Positions 18,301 to 27,498 of a stretch of DNA of 64,000 nucleotides are shown piece by piece. The stretch covers positions 186,001-250,000 of the forward strand of contig NZ_LNWY01000012.1 in assembly GCF_001681715.1 (NCBI RefSeq), written 5' to 3'. The DNA is from Tritonibacter mobilis (GTDB lineage: Bacteria > Pseudomonadota > Alphaproteobacteria > Rhodobacterales > Rhodobacteraceae). The position numbers and the translations under genes were made by a program. The notes under the pieces were generated by a model, which was not told the DNA's origin, did not search any database, and was given only the letters and a program-made list of their open reading frames with translations. Position 1 is the stretch's first letter. Each line of letters starts with the position of its first letter.

Positions 18301-18968
18301 CCTTTACCAAGGAAACCAAAACCATTGTGATCGGCGGTACATCCGGGATCGGCAAAGCCGTTGCAACTGCGCTTGCAAACCGCGACGGAACTATTGAAGT
18401 GGCAAGCCGGTCCACTGGACTTGATGTGAAAGATGAAGCTGCGATTGCAGCTTACTTCGATGCGCAAGGCCCGGTCGATCACGTCGTTTTCACCGCAGGG
18501 TCATCAGCACCGGGCGGTGCGATCACCAACGTGTCGTTTGATGCTGCAAAGCAAGCCTTTGACACAAAGTTCTGGGGTGCGGTCGCGGTTGCCAAAGCGG
18601 CGGCGCGCCACATCAAACCCGGCGGAACAATCACGCTGACGTCCGGGTTCCTCGCCCGACGCACGGTACCCGGTACCTACGTCAAAACTGCCATGAATGC
18701 GGCCCTGGAAGCGGTGGCCAAAATTCTGGCCAAAGAGCTGGCCCCGATCCGCGTCAATGTCGTCAGCCCCGGCCTGACCGATACCGAAGCCTACGCCGGT
18801 ATGACGAGCGAGGCGCGCATGGCGATGCTCCATAACGCTGCGAAATCGCTGCCTGCGGGCAAGGTCGGCTGTGCCGATGATCTGGCCGCTGGCTACCTCT
18901 TCGCCATCGACAACCCCTTCGTCACCGGTGCCGTCATCGACATCGACGGTGGCGCGTTGATCAACTGA
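18297..18968 (+). CDS. Short-chain dehydrogenase/reductase
   Basis: 223 residues, Rossmann fold. The NAD(P) motif is IVIGGTSGIGKAVA (TGxxxGIG type). The usual active-site Tyr-x-x-x-Lys appears as RRTVPGTYVKTAMNAALEA, with the Tyr and Lys separated by one residue (YVK) instead of three, so the catalytic arrangement is unusual. ISPG-type region reads RVNVVSPGLTDTEAY. It starts with ATGA overlapping the VOC stop. Likely reduces or oxidises a small carbonyl within the detoxification operon. Confidence 0.88.
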   Translation: MTFTKETKTIVIGGTSGIGKAVATALANRDGTIEVASRSTGLDVKDEAAIAAYFDAQGPVDHVVFTAGSSAPGGAITNVSFDAAKQAFDTKFWGAVAVAKAAARHIKPGGTITLTSGFLARRTVPGTYVKTAMNAALEAVAKILAKELAPIRVNVVSPGLTDTEAYAGMTSEARMAMLHNAAKSLPAGKVGCADDLAAGYLFAIDNPFVTGAVIDIDGGALIN

Positions 18969-18982
18969 AGGAGACGCAATTC

Positions 18983-20158
18983 ATGTCCCTCAAATCGAAA
19001 ATGCCGCTGCAAGTCTGGATATTGACGCTCGCAGCATTCGCCATCGGCACGGCAGAATTTGTCATTGCCGGTATTCTGACCCAAGTGGCCGAAAGTCTGA
19101 ATGTCTCTGAAGGTCAGGCGGGCCACCTCATCACTGCCTATGCGATGGCTATCGTCATTGGTGGGCCGATCCTGACACTCTGGCTGGCACGCTATCGAAA
19201 GCGCATTGTGCTGATCGGTCTTATGGCGCTCTTCGTCGTCTCGAACCTGATCACAGCCTTTGCGACCGATTACACGACACTGATGATCAGCCGGGTCATG
19301 GCCGGTCTGACACAGGGGCCATTCTACGGTATCGGAGCGGTTGTCGCGACGCGGCTGGTCACAAAGGACATGGAAGGCCAGGCGGTCGGCCAGATGTTCG
19401 CAGGCCTGACGCTGGCGAATGTACTGGGTGTTCCCGGTGGCGCGTGGATCGGCAATATGTTTGGCTGGAACACGACCTTCATCGTCGTCGCCATGCTTGG
19501 TGCAATGGCTGCCGCCTCAATTGCGATTGCCATCCCACCACAAGGTGCTGAAGAGCCGAAATCCATCCGCTCGCAAATCGGCGCGTTCCGCAATCCGCAG
19601 CTGCTGGCCAGTTTGCTCATCACAACGCTTGGCTGGGTCGGCTTCATGACCTTCTACGGCTACATCGCGCCAATCGCAGAACAGGTCGCAGGCTTTGAAC
19701 GGGTGTCCCTGACATGGATTCTGGTCATCGTCGGGCTGGGTCTGGTGCTGGGGAACACGCTGGGTGGCAAGACTGCCGACAAGAACCTCCGCGCGTCCCT
19801 GATCGGCTGGCCTGCCGCAATGATCGCCGCGCTGATCGTCGTCGGTCTGGTGGCCTCGCAACCCTACCTGTTCGTTGCTGCGGCCTTCGTCTTTGGTGTC
19901 GTGTCTTTCGCCAACGTCCCGCCGATGCAGATGCGCGTCATGAAGCATGGCGGCAATGCGCCTGAGCTTGCCGCGACGGCCAATATCTCGGCCTTCAATA
20001 TCGCCAACGCCCTGGGCGGCATCATCGGTGGCGCGGTCGTCGATAGCACACTGGGGGCCGCCTACACCCCCTTCGCCGCGATCATCGTGCCTGCACTCGG
20101 CCTCGCCTTCATCGTCTGGCAGGAGCGAAACCCCGCTCCTGCCCCCACCAACGCCTGA
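18983..20158 (+). CDS. MFS transporter, DHA1 (AraJ-like) efflux type
   Basis: 391 residues with 12 hydrophobic segments. The N-terminal half reads WILTLAAFAIGTAEFVIAG and LITAYAMAIVIGGPIL, characteristic of the sugar/drug efflux permeases of the AraJ/YdhP type; the A-motif region is LWLARYRKRIVLIG. The GGAGACG ribosome binding site is eight bases before the ATG. It is third in the LysR-linked operon, with 14 bases from the SDR gene and 18 to the OYE gene. It probably exports a toxic compound or its reduced product. Confidence 0.9.
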   Translation: MSLKSKMPLQVWILTLAAFAIGTAEFVIAGILTQVAESLNVSEGQAGHLITAYAMAIVIGGPILTLWLARYRKRIVLIGLMALFVVSNLITAFATDYTTLMISRVMAGLTQGPFYGIGAVVATRLVTKDMEGQAVGQMFAGLTLANVLGVPGGAWIGNMFGWNTTFIVVAMLGAMAAASIAIAIPPQGAEEPKSIRSQIGAFRNPQLLASLLITTLGWVGFMTFYGYIAPIAEQVAGFERVSLTWILVIVGLGLVLGNTLGGKTADKNLRASLIGWPAAMIAALIVVGLVASQPYLFVAAAFVFGVVSFANVPPMQMRVMKHGGNAPELAATANISAFNIANALGGIIGGAVVDSTLGAAYTPFAAIIVPALGLAFIVWQERNPAPAPTNA

Positions 20159-20176
20159 GAGTGAAAGGACCCTAAC

Positions 20177-21265
20177 ATGACACTCTTCACCCCCGTATCC
20201 ATCGGCGCGATCAATCTGCCCAACAGGGTGGTTATGGCCCCGATGACCCGCTCACGGTCGACCCAACCGGGTGATGTGCCGAACGCCATGATAGCAGAGT
20301 ACTACGCCCAACGCGCCAGCGCTGGCATGATCATCACAGAAGCCACGCAAATCACACCCGAAGGCAAGGGCTACTCCTTCACGCCGGGCATACATTCCGA
20401 AGCACAGATTGCCGGATGGAAACAGGTGACCGACGCAGTTCACGCCAAAGGCGGGCGCATCGTATTACAGCTCTGGCATGTCGGGCGAATGAGCCACCCG
20501 ATGTTCCACGCAGATGGCAAGCCTGTTGCACCATCTGCCATAGCCCCGGATGCGACCGTCTGGATCGTGGATCCCGAGACCGGCAAAGGTGGCATGGTAG
20601 AATGCCCCGTTCCGCGCGCGCTTGAGACAGATGAAATCGCCCGCATTGTCGAGGACTACCGCCTTGCAGCCCGCAACGCCAAAGCCGCCGGTTTCGATGG
20701 TGTCGAGATTCACGCAGCCAATGGATACCTCATCGACGCGTTCCTGCGCAGCACATCCAATCATCGCGCAGACGCCTATGGCGGTTCTGTGGAAAACCGC
20801 ATCCGTTTTGCGGTGTCTGTTGCCGAAGCAGTTTCATCGCAGATGGGTGCAGACCGGACGGGCATTCGTTTCTCGCCCTTTATCACGCAGCGCGGTATGG
20901 ACGATCCAGATGCGCCGCAGACCATCCTGACTCTGGCGAAAAAGCTGGACCAGATCGGATTGGCCTACATTCATTTGGCCGAAGCCGATTGGGACGATGC
21001 GCCAGAAACGCCGGAATGGTTCCGCAAAGAACTTCGCGCGGCCTATTCAGGGTCGGTCATCGTCGCAGGTGGTTACACACCAGCCATGGCCGACGCCGCT
21101 ATCAACAGCGGTTATGCCGATGCTGTGGCCTTTGGACGCCCGTTTATCGCCAACCCTGACTTGCCACGCCGCTTGGCTGAAAATCTGCCGCTGTCTCCCT
21201 TTGATAGCGACACGCTCTTCGGCGGCGATGCGCAGGGTTACACCACCTACGAGGTTTCAGCATGA
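20177..21265 (+). CDS. Alkene reductase, Old Yellow Enzyme family (NemA-like)
   Basis: 362 residues, FMN-binding TIM barrel. Reduces activated C=C bonds (enals, enones, maleimides, nitro compounds) with NAD(P)H. Family signatures are FTPVSIGAINLPNRVVMAPMTRSRS at the start, QLWHVGRMSH, the substrate His/Asn pair in GVEIHAANGYLIDAFL, and the RADAYGGSVENRIRF block. Its stop overlaps the cupin gene (ATGA). Together with the quinone oxidoreductase-like gene two positions later, it points to a response to electrophilic carbonyls or quinones. Confidence 0.94.
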   Translation: MTLFTPVSIGAINLPNRVVMAPMTRSRSTQPGDVPNAMIAEYYAQRASAGMIITEATQITPEGKGYSFTPGIHSEAQIAGWKQVTDAVHAKGGRIVLQLWHVGRMSHPMFHADGKPVAPSAIAPDATVWIVDPETGKGGMVECPVPRALETDEIARIVEDYRLAARNAKAAGFDGVEIHAANGYLIDAFLRSTSNHRADAYGGSVENRIRFAVSVAEAVSSQMGADRTGIRFSPFITQRGMDDPDAPQTILTLAKKLDQIGLAYIHLAEADWDDAPETPEWFRKELRAAYSGSVIVAGGYTPAMADAAINSGYADAVAFGRPFIANPDLPRRLAENLPLSPFDSDTLFGGDAQGYTTYEVSA

Positions 21266-21621
21266 CCGCCCCGCTCACAAATCACGAGATCACCGAAGGC
21301 CGGGCAAATCCTCGGATCGGCACTGCGCTTGTCGCTGAAACAGACGGAATGCGCATCTGGCACCTCCGGGTGCCGCCGGGCGAAACCCATCTTCCCCATC
21401 GTCACGACCACCCCTATTTCTGGACGGTGCTGACCGATGGCACGGGGCGATCCCGCTTCGATGACGGTCGCGTGGTCGATGTGACCTACACCAACGGCCA
21501 GACCCAGCATTTCCCTGATCTGTCGCCCGACAATGCCTTTGTCCACGACCTGATCAACACCGGCGAGACAGAACTTGTCTTCGTCACCGTCGAATTTACC
21601 AAACAAGGAGAAGACCTGTGA
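21262..21621 (+). CDS. Small cupin-domain protein
   Basis: 119 residues, a single cupin barrel. The metal site is visible as THLPHRHDHPYFWTVLTDGTG (H-x-H-x-H...), with a second-motif His in NAFVHDLINTG. No other domain. It overlaps both neighbours by four bases (ATGA with the OYE gene, GTGA with the next), showing tight translational coupling. It could be an enzyme or a sensor of the operon's substrate; the function is not recognised. Confidence 0.85.
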   Translation: MTAPLTNHEITEGRANPRIGTALVAETDGMRIWHLRVPPGETHLPHRHDHPYFWTVLTDGTGRSRFDDGRVVDVTYTNGQTQHFPDLSPDNAFVHDLINTGETELVFVTVEFTKQGEDL

Positions 21622-22628
21622 AAGCTGTCGGATTTACACACTATTTGCCCATTGAGAACGAGAGTGCGTTTCTCGATCTCAACGTTGAAAAACCACTGCC
21701 CGAAGGCCGAGATATTCTGGTGAACGTCAAGGCTGTTGCCGTCAATCCGGTGGACACAAAGGTACGCGCCCCCAAAGACAAGGTGGAAGAGGCACCGCGC
21801 ATCATCGGCTATGATGCATCCGGCGTGGTCGAAGCCGTCGGTCCGGATGTGACGCTCTTCAAGCCGGGAGATGAGGTGTACTATGCGGGCGACATCACCC
21901 GCTCAGGCACCAATGCGGAGTTTCATCTTGTCGATGAGCGGATCGTCGGCCGTAAGCCTGCGTCCCTGTCGCATGCCGAAGCCGCCGCCCTCCCGTTGAC
22001 GACAATCACAGCTTACGAGGCGTTTTTTGATCGCCTACGCATAGACCGCGACGGGGCAGATGCCGGGCAATCACTCCTTATCATCGGTGCGGGCGGTGGT
22101 GTCGGCTCCATTGGTATCCAGCTTGCCAAACAGGCCGGGTTAACAGTGATCGCCACCGCATCCCGTTCCGAAACTTCGGATTGGGTGAAATCGCTTGGCG
22201 CGGATCATGTCGTCAACCACCGCGAGGACATGGTTGCTCAGGTGCAAGCCATTGGCCTCAAGCACGTCGATCATATCGCGATCTTCAACGACATGCGGCA
22301 CTGGGACACGGCGGTTGAGTTGATCCGCCCGCAAGGTGGCATTGTCAGTATCGACGACACCGATCTGCCCATGCCAATGGGTGGCATGAAGACCAAGGCC
22401 GCGAGCTTCCATTGGGAGTTCATGTTTGCCCGCTCCATGCACCAGACGCCGGACATGATCGAGCAGCATCACCTTCTATCCTACGTGGCCGGTCAAATTG
22501 ATGCGGGAAACATCAAGACAACCGTCTCCGAGGTTCTGTCCCCGATCAATGCCGCCAATATGCGCGAAGCGCACAGGCTGGTCGAAACGGGTCAGGCCAA
22601 GGGTAAGATCGTCGTCGAAGGATTTTAA
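21618..22628 (+). CDS. Zinc-type alcohol dehydrogenase-like / quinone oxidoreductase family protein
   Basis: 336 residues, MDR superfamily without the structural zinc cysteines. GroES-like N-terminal domain (DILVNVKAVAVNPVDTKVRAP, IIGYDASGVVEAVGPDV) is followed by a Rossmann domain (LLIIGAGGGVGSIGIQLAKQAG). The start codon is GTG at 21618, overlapping the cupin TGA. NADPH-dependent reduction of quinones or enones is likely. It is the last gene of the operon and is followed by a 10-bp hairpin at 22636. Confidence 0.92.
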   Translation: MKAVGFTHYLPIENESAFLDLNVEKPLPEGRDILVNVKAVAVNPVDTKVRAPKDKVEEAPRIIGYDASGVVEAVGPDVTLFKPGDEVYYAGDITRSGTNAEFHLVDERIVGRKPASLSHAEAAALPLTTITAYEAFFDRLRIDRDGADAGQSLLIIGAGGGVGSIGIQLAKQAGLTVIATASRSETSDWVKSLGADHVVNHREDMVAQVQAIGLKHVDHIAIFNDMRHWDTAVELIRPQGGIVSIDDTDLPMPMGGMKTKAASFHWEFMFARSMHQTPDMIEQHHLLSYVAGQIDAGNIKTTVSEVLSPINAANMREAHRLVETGQAKGKIVVEGF

Positions 22629-22635
22629 TCATTGT

Positions 22636-22662
22636 CACGGAACGGCGACAAACCGTTCCGTG
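22636..22662 (+). terminator. Hairpin at the end of the LysR-linked operon
   Basis: CACGGAACGG and CCGTTCCGTG, a perfect 10-bp stem with a 7-base loop, starting eight bases after the stop codon. No T-run follows, so termination may need Rho or the hairpin may protect the 3' end. Confidence 0.6.
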
Positions 22663-23045
22663 CAACCAATTTAGGCAAGCAGCCCTTCATGCATCTTGCA
22701 GAATAGGTAGCTCCACTGGAAATGCGCGGCACACAATACGAATAAGCGCGATCGAGCAGACCGCCTCTTTATTACGATGCTCAAACACCGCGCATCCCCC
22801 GCATCGGTATCTGACACATCATCTCGCCCTTCTGCCTTCGCGAGCGCATGCGCCCTCAGGTGTGCCCATCAACAGGCCAACGGGACCTCTTGCGCAGCCA
22901 CATCTGGCTCCTTTGGGCCTCAACGCCCTCTCAACGCTCAGAAAAACACCTAAGCATTGCCATTTGGGCCGCAAAGCGGTTTGCCGCCGATGCGGCTTGC
23001 ATGTTAAATAACATCTAGAACAACAGGAGCAGGCAATCCCGGTCG
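22663..23045. other. 383-base stretch without a recognisable gene
   Basis: No open frame with a ribosome binding site is visible in this stretch between the electrophile operon and the M48-like gene. A short minus-strand frame over about 22690-22800 has amino-acid-like composition but no start and no family I recognise; it may be the decayed end of an older gene. The promoter of the gene at 23046 should lie near 22960-23040. Confidence 0.5.
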
Positions 23046-24056
23046 ATGACGGTACTCCGTGAATTTCAGCGGCTTGAGGCGGTGGGCATCTGGCGGCCTT
23101 CGCCGTCAGAGCAGCGGCGCGACGTGATTGTCTCGCTCGGGGATGCGACGCTCACCATTACCGATATGCAGGACCGCCCCCTTGCCCATTGGTCGCTGGC
23201 TGCGGTCGAGCGGGCCAATCCCGGTGAGTTCCCTGCCCTTTATCATCCCGATGGCGACCCCGGCGAGACGCTGGAACTGGCCGAGGATGAGGTCACCATG
23301 CGTGAGGCCATCGAAAAGGTGCAGACCGCAATCGAACGCGCGCGCCCGCATCCCGGACGGCTGCGGCTTTTTGGTGGGGTTGCGATTGTCACCTGCGCCG
23401 TGGCGCTGCTGGCGCTTGGCCTGCCGCAGACCATGCGCAATCAGACACTGGCGGCGGTTTCAGAGGTGCATCGCAAAGCCATCGGTCAGGCGCTTTTGGG
23501 CCGTATAGAACGCGTATCAGGTCAGGCCTGCTCAACGCCGGAAGCTGACCCAATCCTGAAAAAGCTTGCGGATCGTACCGGTGTGCGCCGCGTGGTTGTA
23601 CTGCGCTCGGGCATTGCCGAGAGCCTGACGCTGCCCGGTGGTATTGTGTTGATGCATCGCACCTTTGTCGAAGATTACGAGGACCCGGCCGTGGCGGCAG
23701 GGGCAGTGCTGGTCGAGCACGTCCGCGCACAGGCGCAGGATCCGATGGCAGAGATCCTTGATGTCGGAGGGTTTATGGCGACGTTCCGGCTGCTTACGAC
23801 GGGCGAAATCAAACGCGAAACACTGGATCGCTATTCCGAGACCATGCTGTCCTCGCCCCGTCCGGCTGTGGATACCGAGGCGCTCCTGGCTGAATTTGCC
23901 CGCGCCGCCATCCCCTCGACACCCTATGCCTATGCGCGTGATGTCACAGGAGAAGCCACCATTGGTCTGATTGAAGCCGACCCAATGGCGGGGCGTGATC
24001 TGGCGCCAGTGCTGAATGACCGCGACTGGGTGCAATTGCAGAACATCTGCGGCTAA
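23046..24056 (+). CDS. Membrane protein with degenerate M48-like peptidase domain
   Basis: 336 residues. A soluble N-terminal domain (1-100), one transmembrane segment (about 106-124, LFGGVAIVTCAVALLALGL) and a C-terminal domain resembling M48 metallopeptidases: VVVLRSGIAESLTLPGGIVLMHRTFVED corresponds to the strand where active enzymes have LPGG.(V/I)....L. Where HExxH should follow, the sequence is AVLVEHVRAQ, so the zinc site is absent. It is therefore probably a non-catalytic homologue. The homology is read by eye and moderately sure. It is monocistronic. Confidence 0.65.
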   Translation: MTVLREFQRLEAVGIWRPSPSEQRRDVIVSLGDATLTITDMQDRPLAHWSLAAVERANPGEFPALYHPDGDPGETLELAEDEVTMREAIEKVQTAIERARPHPGRLRLFGGVAIVTCAVALLALGLPQTMRNQTLAAVSEVHRKAIGQALLGRIERVSGQACSTPEADPILKKLADRTGVRRVVVLRSGIAESLTLPGGIVLMHRTFVEDYEDPAVAAGAVLVEHVRAQAQDPMAEILDVGGFMATFRLLTTGEIKRETLDRYSETMLSSPRPAVDTEALLAEFARAAIPSTPYAYARDVTGEATIGLIEADPMAGRDLAPVLNDRDWVQLQNICG

Positions 24057-24071
24057 CTAACTATCTTTCAA

Positions 24072-24095
24072 TAAAAAAGGCCGGGAAACCCGGCC
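24072..24095 (-). terminator. Rho-independent terminator for the SPOR gene
   Basis: GGCCGGG-TTT-CCCGGCC followed by a run of T on the minus strand (AAAAAA at 24072-24078 on plus), 29 bases past the SPOR gene stop. It may also serve the convergent gene. Confidence 0.85.
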
Positions 24096-24123
24096 ATTTC
24101 TTCCAGAGAATCTGGGATTAGAT

Positions 24124-25392
24124 TTACTTGCTGAGCCGCGCGCGGCTAAATCCCGCAGCGCGGATACGTTGCAGCGCCTGATCCGCACCAGCGGTAAAGG
24201 GTCCAGCCAAAACCACCTTCAGGGTCTGGCCATTGCGATTGAGCGTCCCGAGGCGCATCTGCAGACCTGTCGCCGCAGAGAGCTCACGCGCGACACGCTT
24301 TGCCTCTTCTGTATTAGCGAGGGTTGCGGCGCGCACATAGCGCGGTGTGGTCGGTGTCTTGCTCGTCTCGGGCAGAGTTGCATCCGGTGCCGCACGGCTG
24401 GAGATGCGGGTGGTGGTCACAGGGCCACCCCGGCGTGGCGGCACAATGCCGTACTTCGCCTTGGCATCCCACAGAATGAACGGGGTCTTATCAAGCGATT
24501 GTTCCAACTGACGGCGCGGCAGATTGTCCGTCCAGATCTGCGCCATCTGCTGATCACCTTGCTGCGTGCGCTGCGCCCGGCGGGTATTCATCCGGTTGTC
24601 CGAACGCTCCACCAGAATGTAGCCCTCAGGCACGGCGGGCTGTTCGTTGATTACGGTTGGGCGGATGGTCTGCTCCACCCTATGGATGTTCAGCCGGTCG
24701 TCTTCCCACGCGGGTCGATACCCTGCGGGCACCTGCAGCCCTTCGCTCTCGCGACGCAGCAGATAGACATGTACCGGCAAAATGCGGGTGTTCGGAGTGA
24801 TCTGCGCAAGCGGATCACCAGATTTACGCAACCGGGTGCGCGGCACGGTTGCAAGGGTCGGCGCTGCGGGTGCAGGCGCTGCCGCAGCGCGCTGCGGTTT
24901 GGGTGGCGTCGCGCGCGCCGGGCGTGCTGGTGAGAGCGCCACGTTTTTTGCATCAGTCGAGGTCATCGCGGCAGTGCGCTCTGGCTTAATCGCTGCGCTG
25001 GGGGCTGTGCTACGGCTGCGCACTGCAGGCGGAGGCGCTACCCGCACGGGCGCAGGTTCATCAACGCGACCCGCATCGGGGGCCAGTGTAATGATGTCTG
25101 GACGCGGATCCTGAGCTGATGGCTGTTGGCGGGTGGATCCGGCGATATTGGAAGGCTCAGCACCACACAGCTGCTGACGGGCCCGGTTCACACGCGGAAT
25201 CCACGCTACATTTCCATCGACACCGGCGCGGATGAAGATACAGCCACGACTGTCCACATATTGGCGCCCCTGATAACTGGCTGGAGGAAACTCCGCCGGT
25301 TGCGCCGTCTTGGATGAAAGCTGCGCAAAAGCACCGGAGCCCAAACCGGATGCCAAGATGAGGGATACTGCCGTAATTGTAGTTATTTTCAT
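24124..25392 (-). CDS. Exported SPOR-domain protein
   Basis: 422 residues. A signal peptide (MKITTITAVSLILASGLGSGAFA) is followed by a conserved region with two cysteines (YVDSRGCIFIRAGVDGNVAWIPRVNRARQQLCG, split as CIFIRAGVDG and ARQQLCG), a Pro/Ala-rich linker (about 90-180), a middle domain and a C-terminal SPOR domain (about 345-420, YVRAATLANTEEAKRVAREL...VVLAGPFTAGADQALQRIRAAGF). SPOR domains bind denuded peptidoglycan at the division septum. The ATG at 25392 follows GCAGG; the frame upstream to 25506 is ignored. Likely a cell-envelope protein of division or growth. Confidence 0.85.
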   Translation of the reverse strand: MKITTITAVSLILASGLGSGAFAQLSSKTAQPAEFPPASYQGRQYVDSRGCIFIRAGVDGNVAWIPRVNRARQQLCGAEPSNIAGSTRQQPSAQDPRPDIITLAPDAGRVDEPAPVRVAPPPAVRSRSTAPSAAIKPERTAAMTSTDAKNVALSPARPARATPPKPQRAAAAPAPAAPTLATVPRTRLRKSGDPLAQITPNTRILPVHVYLLRRESEGLQVPAGYRPAWEDDRLNIHRVEQTIRPTVINEQPAVPEGYILVERSDNRMNTRRAQRTQQGDQQMAQIWTDNLPRRQLEQSLDKTPFILWDAKAKYGIVPPRRGGPVTTTRISSRAAPDATLPETSKTPTTPRYVRAATLANTEEAKRVARELSAATGLQMRLGTLNRNGQTLKVVLAGPFTAGADQALQRIRAAGFSRARLSK

Positions 25393-25562
25393 CAACCTGC
25401 CCCACAATATATGGCGGTAGGATGCCTGAAAAGCGCAACTGAGTAAAGGCAATCTGGGCAACAATATGGCGCGATCCAGCGGATCGTCGCCATATTTCTC
25501 GATCACGTAACAGCGCTCGGCAGAACGCGTATAAAAGGCCGCTGCCTGCTATACAGAAGACG

Positions 25563-26195
25563 TTATTTGGTGCCGAACATCCGGTCGCCTGCATCGCCAA
25601 GACCGGGCATGATATAGCCCTTCTCGTTCAGCCCACGATCCAGCGAAGCGGTGATGATTTTCACATCCGGATGCGCTTCTTTCATGCGTGCGACCCCTTC
25701 GGGCGACGCAAGCAAGCACAGGAAACGAATGTTGTTGGCACCGGCTTCTTTCAGAAGGTCGATGGCAGCAACCGAAGAATTGCCGGTGGCCAGCATCGGG
25801 TCCACTGCAATTACCATTCGGTCAGAGATCTGCTGCGGCACCTTAAAGTAGTATTGCACCGGCTGCATCGTCTCTTCGTCGCGGTACATGCCAACAAATC
25901 CAACCCGCGCGGAGGGTACCAGTTCCAGCACACCGTCCAGCATCCCGTTGCCTGCGCGCAGGATCGACACCAACGCCAGTTTCTTACCCGCAAGGATCGG
26001 CGCTTCCATGTCCTCCATCGGGGTCTCAATGGTGGTGGTGGTCAGTGGCAGCTCGCGCGTGACCTCATAGGCCAGCAGTTGGGTGAGTTCGCGCAAGAGT
26101 TGGCGAAACTCATAGGTGGAGGTTGCCTTGTCCCGCATGATGGTCAGCTTGTGCTGCACCAGCGGGTGGTCAACGACGGTCAGGTGGTCACTCAT
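25563..26195 (-). CDS. upp: Uracil phosphoribosyltransferase
   Basis: 210 residues, the standard length. Converts uracil and PRPP to UMP in pyrimidine salvage. The PRPP-binding loop is [21 protein letters not shown]; other family motifs are [32 protein letters not shown] and the C-terminal uracil-binding [17 protein letters not shown]. The ATG at 26195 has AAGGAG eight bases upstream; an in-frame GTG nine bases earlier lies in that spacer. It is the last gene of the cdd-deoA-deoB-upp salvage operon, 85 bases after deoB. Confidence 0.97.
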   Translation of the reverse strand: MSDHLTVVDHPLVQHKLTIMRDKATSTYEFRQLLRELTQLLAYEVTRELPLTTTTIETPMEDMEAPILAGKKLALVSILRAGNGMLDGVLELVPSARVGFVGMYRDEETMQPVQYYFKVPQQISDRMVIAVDPMLATGNSSVAAIDLLKEAGANNIRFLCLLASPEGVARMKEAHPDVKIITASLDRGLNEKGYIMPGLGDAGDRMFGTK

Positions 26196-26280
26196 AAAGG
26201 ACACTCCTTTTGGCTTTTTGTTCTCTTAAGCGCCGCGCCCCCGGACAAGCAAGGCGTTTTCCGTCCAAATGCGGCGTGGA

Positions 26281-27498
26281 TCAGGGCAGAAAACTGCGCC
26301 CCGGTCCCTGTGACGGTACGTCAAGATGCGCCGCAACCGAGGCCGCAACATCGGCAAACTGCACAGCTCCGATCGTGCCGGTGCCTGCGCCCGCAACGAG
26401 GACAGGCACCTGTTCGCGGGTGTGATCTGTGCCCGGCCAGCTCGGATCGTTGCCATGATCTGCGGTCAATATCATGAGGTCTCCATCGCGCAACTGATCC
26501 AGCACCCGCGCGATTTCCCGGTCGAACCACTCCAACGCCCGCGCATAGCCAGAGATATCACGACGATGCCCATAAAGGCTGTCAAACTCCACGAAATTTG
26601 CAAATGTCAGGCTGCCCTCCTCGGCCTGCTGAACCGCCTCGCTCAGATGCTCCATCAGTGCTGCGTCAGAACCTTTCTCAAGCGTGTCAATGCCTTGCAT
26701 GGAGAAGATATCGCCGATCTTACCGATGCCATGCACCCGGCCACCGCTTGCGCGAACCCAATCGGTGAGGATCGGTGCAGGCGGCCTGATCGCAAAATCG
26801 CGCCGGTTGGTGGTGCGGCTGAACCCCTCCTCGGGCGTGCCAACGAAGGGGCGCGCAATCACCCGGCCCACTTTGCGCGCGTGCAGGTAGGGCGCGACAT
26901 CGGCACAGAGTTTCAACAATCGCTCCAGCCCAAAGCACTCCTCATGGGCGGCGATCTGGAACACGCTATCGGCAGAGGTGTAGCAGATCGGCAGGCCAGT
27001 CTTCATATGCTCTGCGCCAAGGTCGGCGATGATGGTCGTCCCGGAGGCGTGACAATTGCCAAGGATACCTGTGGTCCCAGCCGCCTCAGCGACATGCGCC
27101 ACCAACTCCTTATCAAAAGCCGCGCCGTCTTCGGAAAAATAGCTCCAATCCCAAGGCACCGGCAGCCCAGCCAACTCCCAATGGCCCGATGGCGTGTCCT
27201 TGCCCGCGCTCACTTCCGAGGCCGCGCCCCAGAGGCCCGTTGGTTTTGCATCCAGCCCCGGTGCGGGTTGATTTGACGCCAGCTGCACCGCCGCGCCCAG
27301 CCCCAGCGCATCCAATGTCGGCAATCGCAACGGACCGCTGCGCCCCTCTTCGGCGCGCCCCTCCGCGCAGGCCTGCGCGATATGAGCAACCGTATTGGCC
27401 CCGAGATCGGGCAGATCCTTGTTGAAATACCGGCCCGCATCCGGCGCGCCACCGATCCCGACCGAATCCATCACCACCAGAAAAGCACGCGCCATCAT
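26281..27498 (-). CDS. deoB: Phosphopentomutase
   Basis: 405 residues. Interconverts (deoxy)ribose-1-phosphate and (deoxy)ribose-5-phosphate, linking nucleoside phosphorolysis to central metabolism. Metal-binding motifs of the alkaline phosphatase superfamily are visible: VVMDSVGIGGAPDAG at the N-terminus, TPSGHWELAG, and near the C-terminus MILTADHGNDPSWPGTDHTREQVPVL. The start is ATGATG; the first ATG (27498) overlaps the deoA TGA, while the second (27495) has better spacing from AAAGGA. Second-to-last gene of the salvage operon. Confidence 0.96.
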   Translation of the reverse strand: MMARAFLVVMDSVGIGGAPDAGRYFNKDLPDLGANTVAHIAQACAEGRAEEGRSGPLRLPTLDALGLGAAVQLASNQPAPGLDAKPTGLWGAASEVSAGKDTPSGHWELAGLPVPWDWSYFSEDGAAFDKELVAHVAEAAGTTGILGNCHASGTTIIADLGAEHMKTGLPICYTSADSVFQIAAHEECFGLERLLKLCADVAPYLHARKVGRVIARPFVGTPEEGFSRTTNRRDFAIRPPAPILTDWVRASGGRVHGIGKIGDIFSMQGIDTLEKGSDAALMEHLSEAVQQAEEGSLTFANFVEFDSLYGHRRDISGYARALEWFDREIARVLDQLRDGDLMILTADHGNDPSWPGTDHTREQVPVLVAGAGTGTIGAVQFADVAASVAAHLDVPSQGPGRSFLP

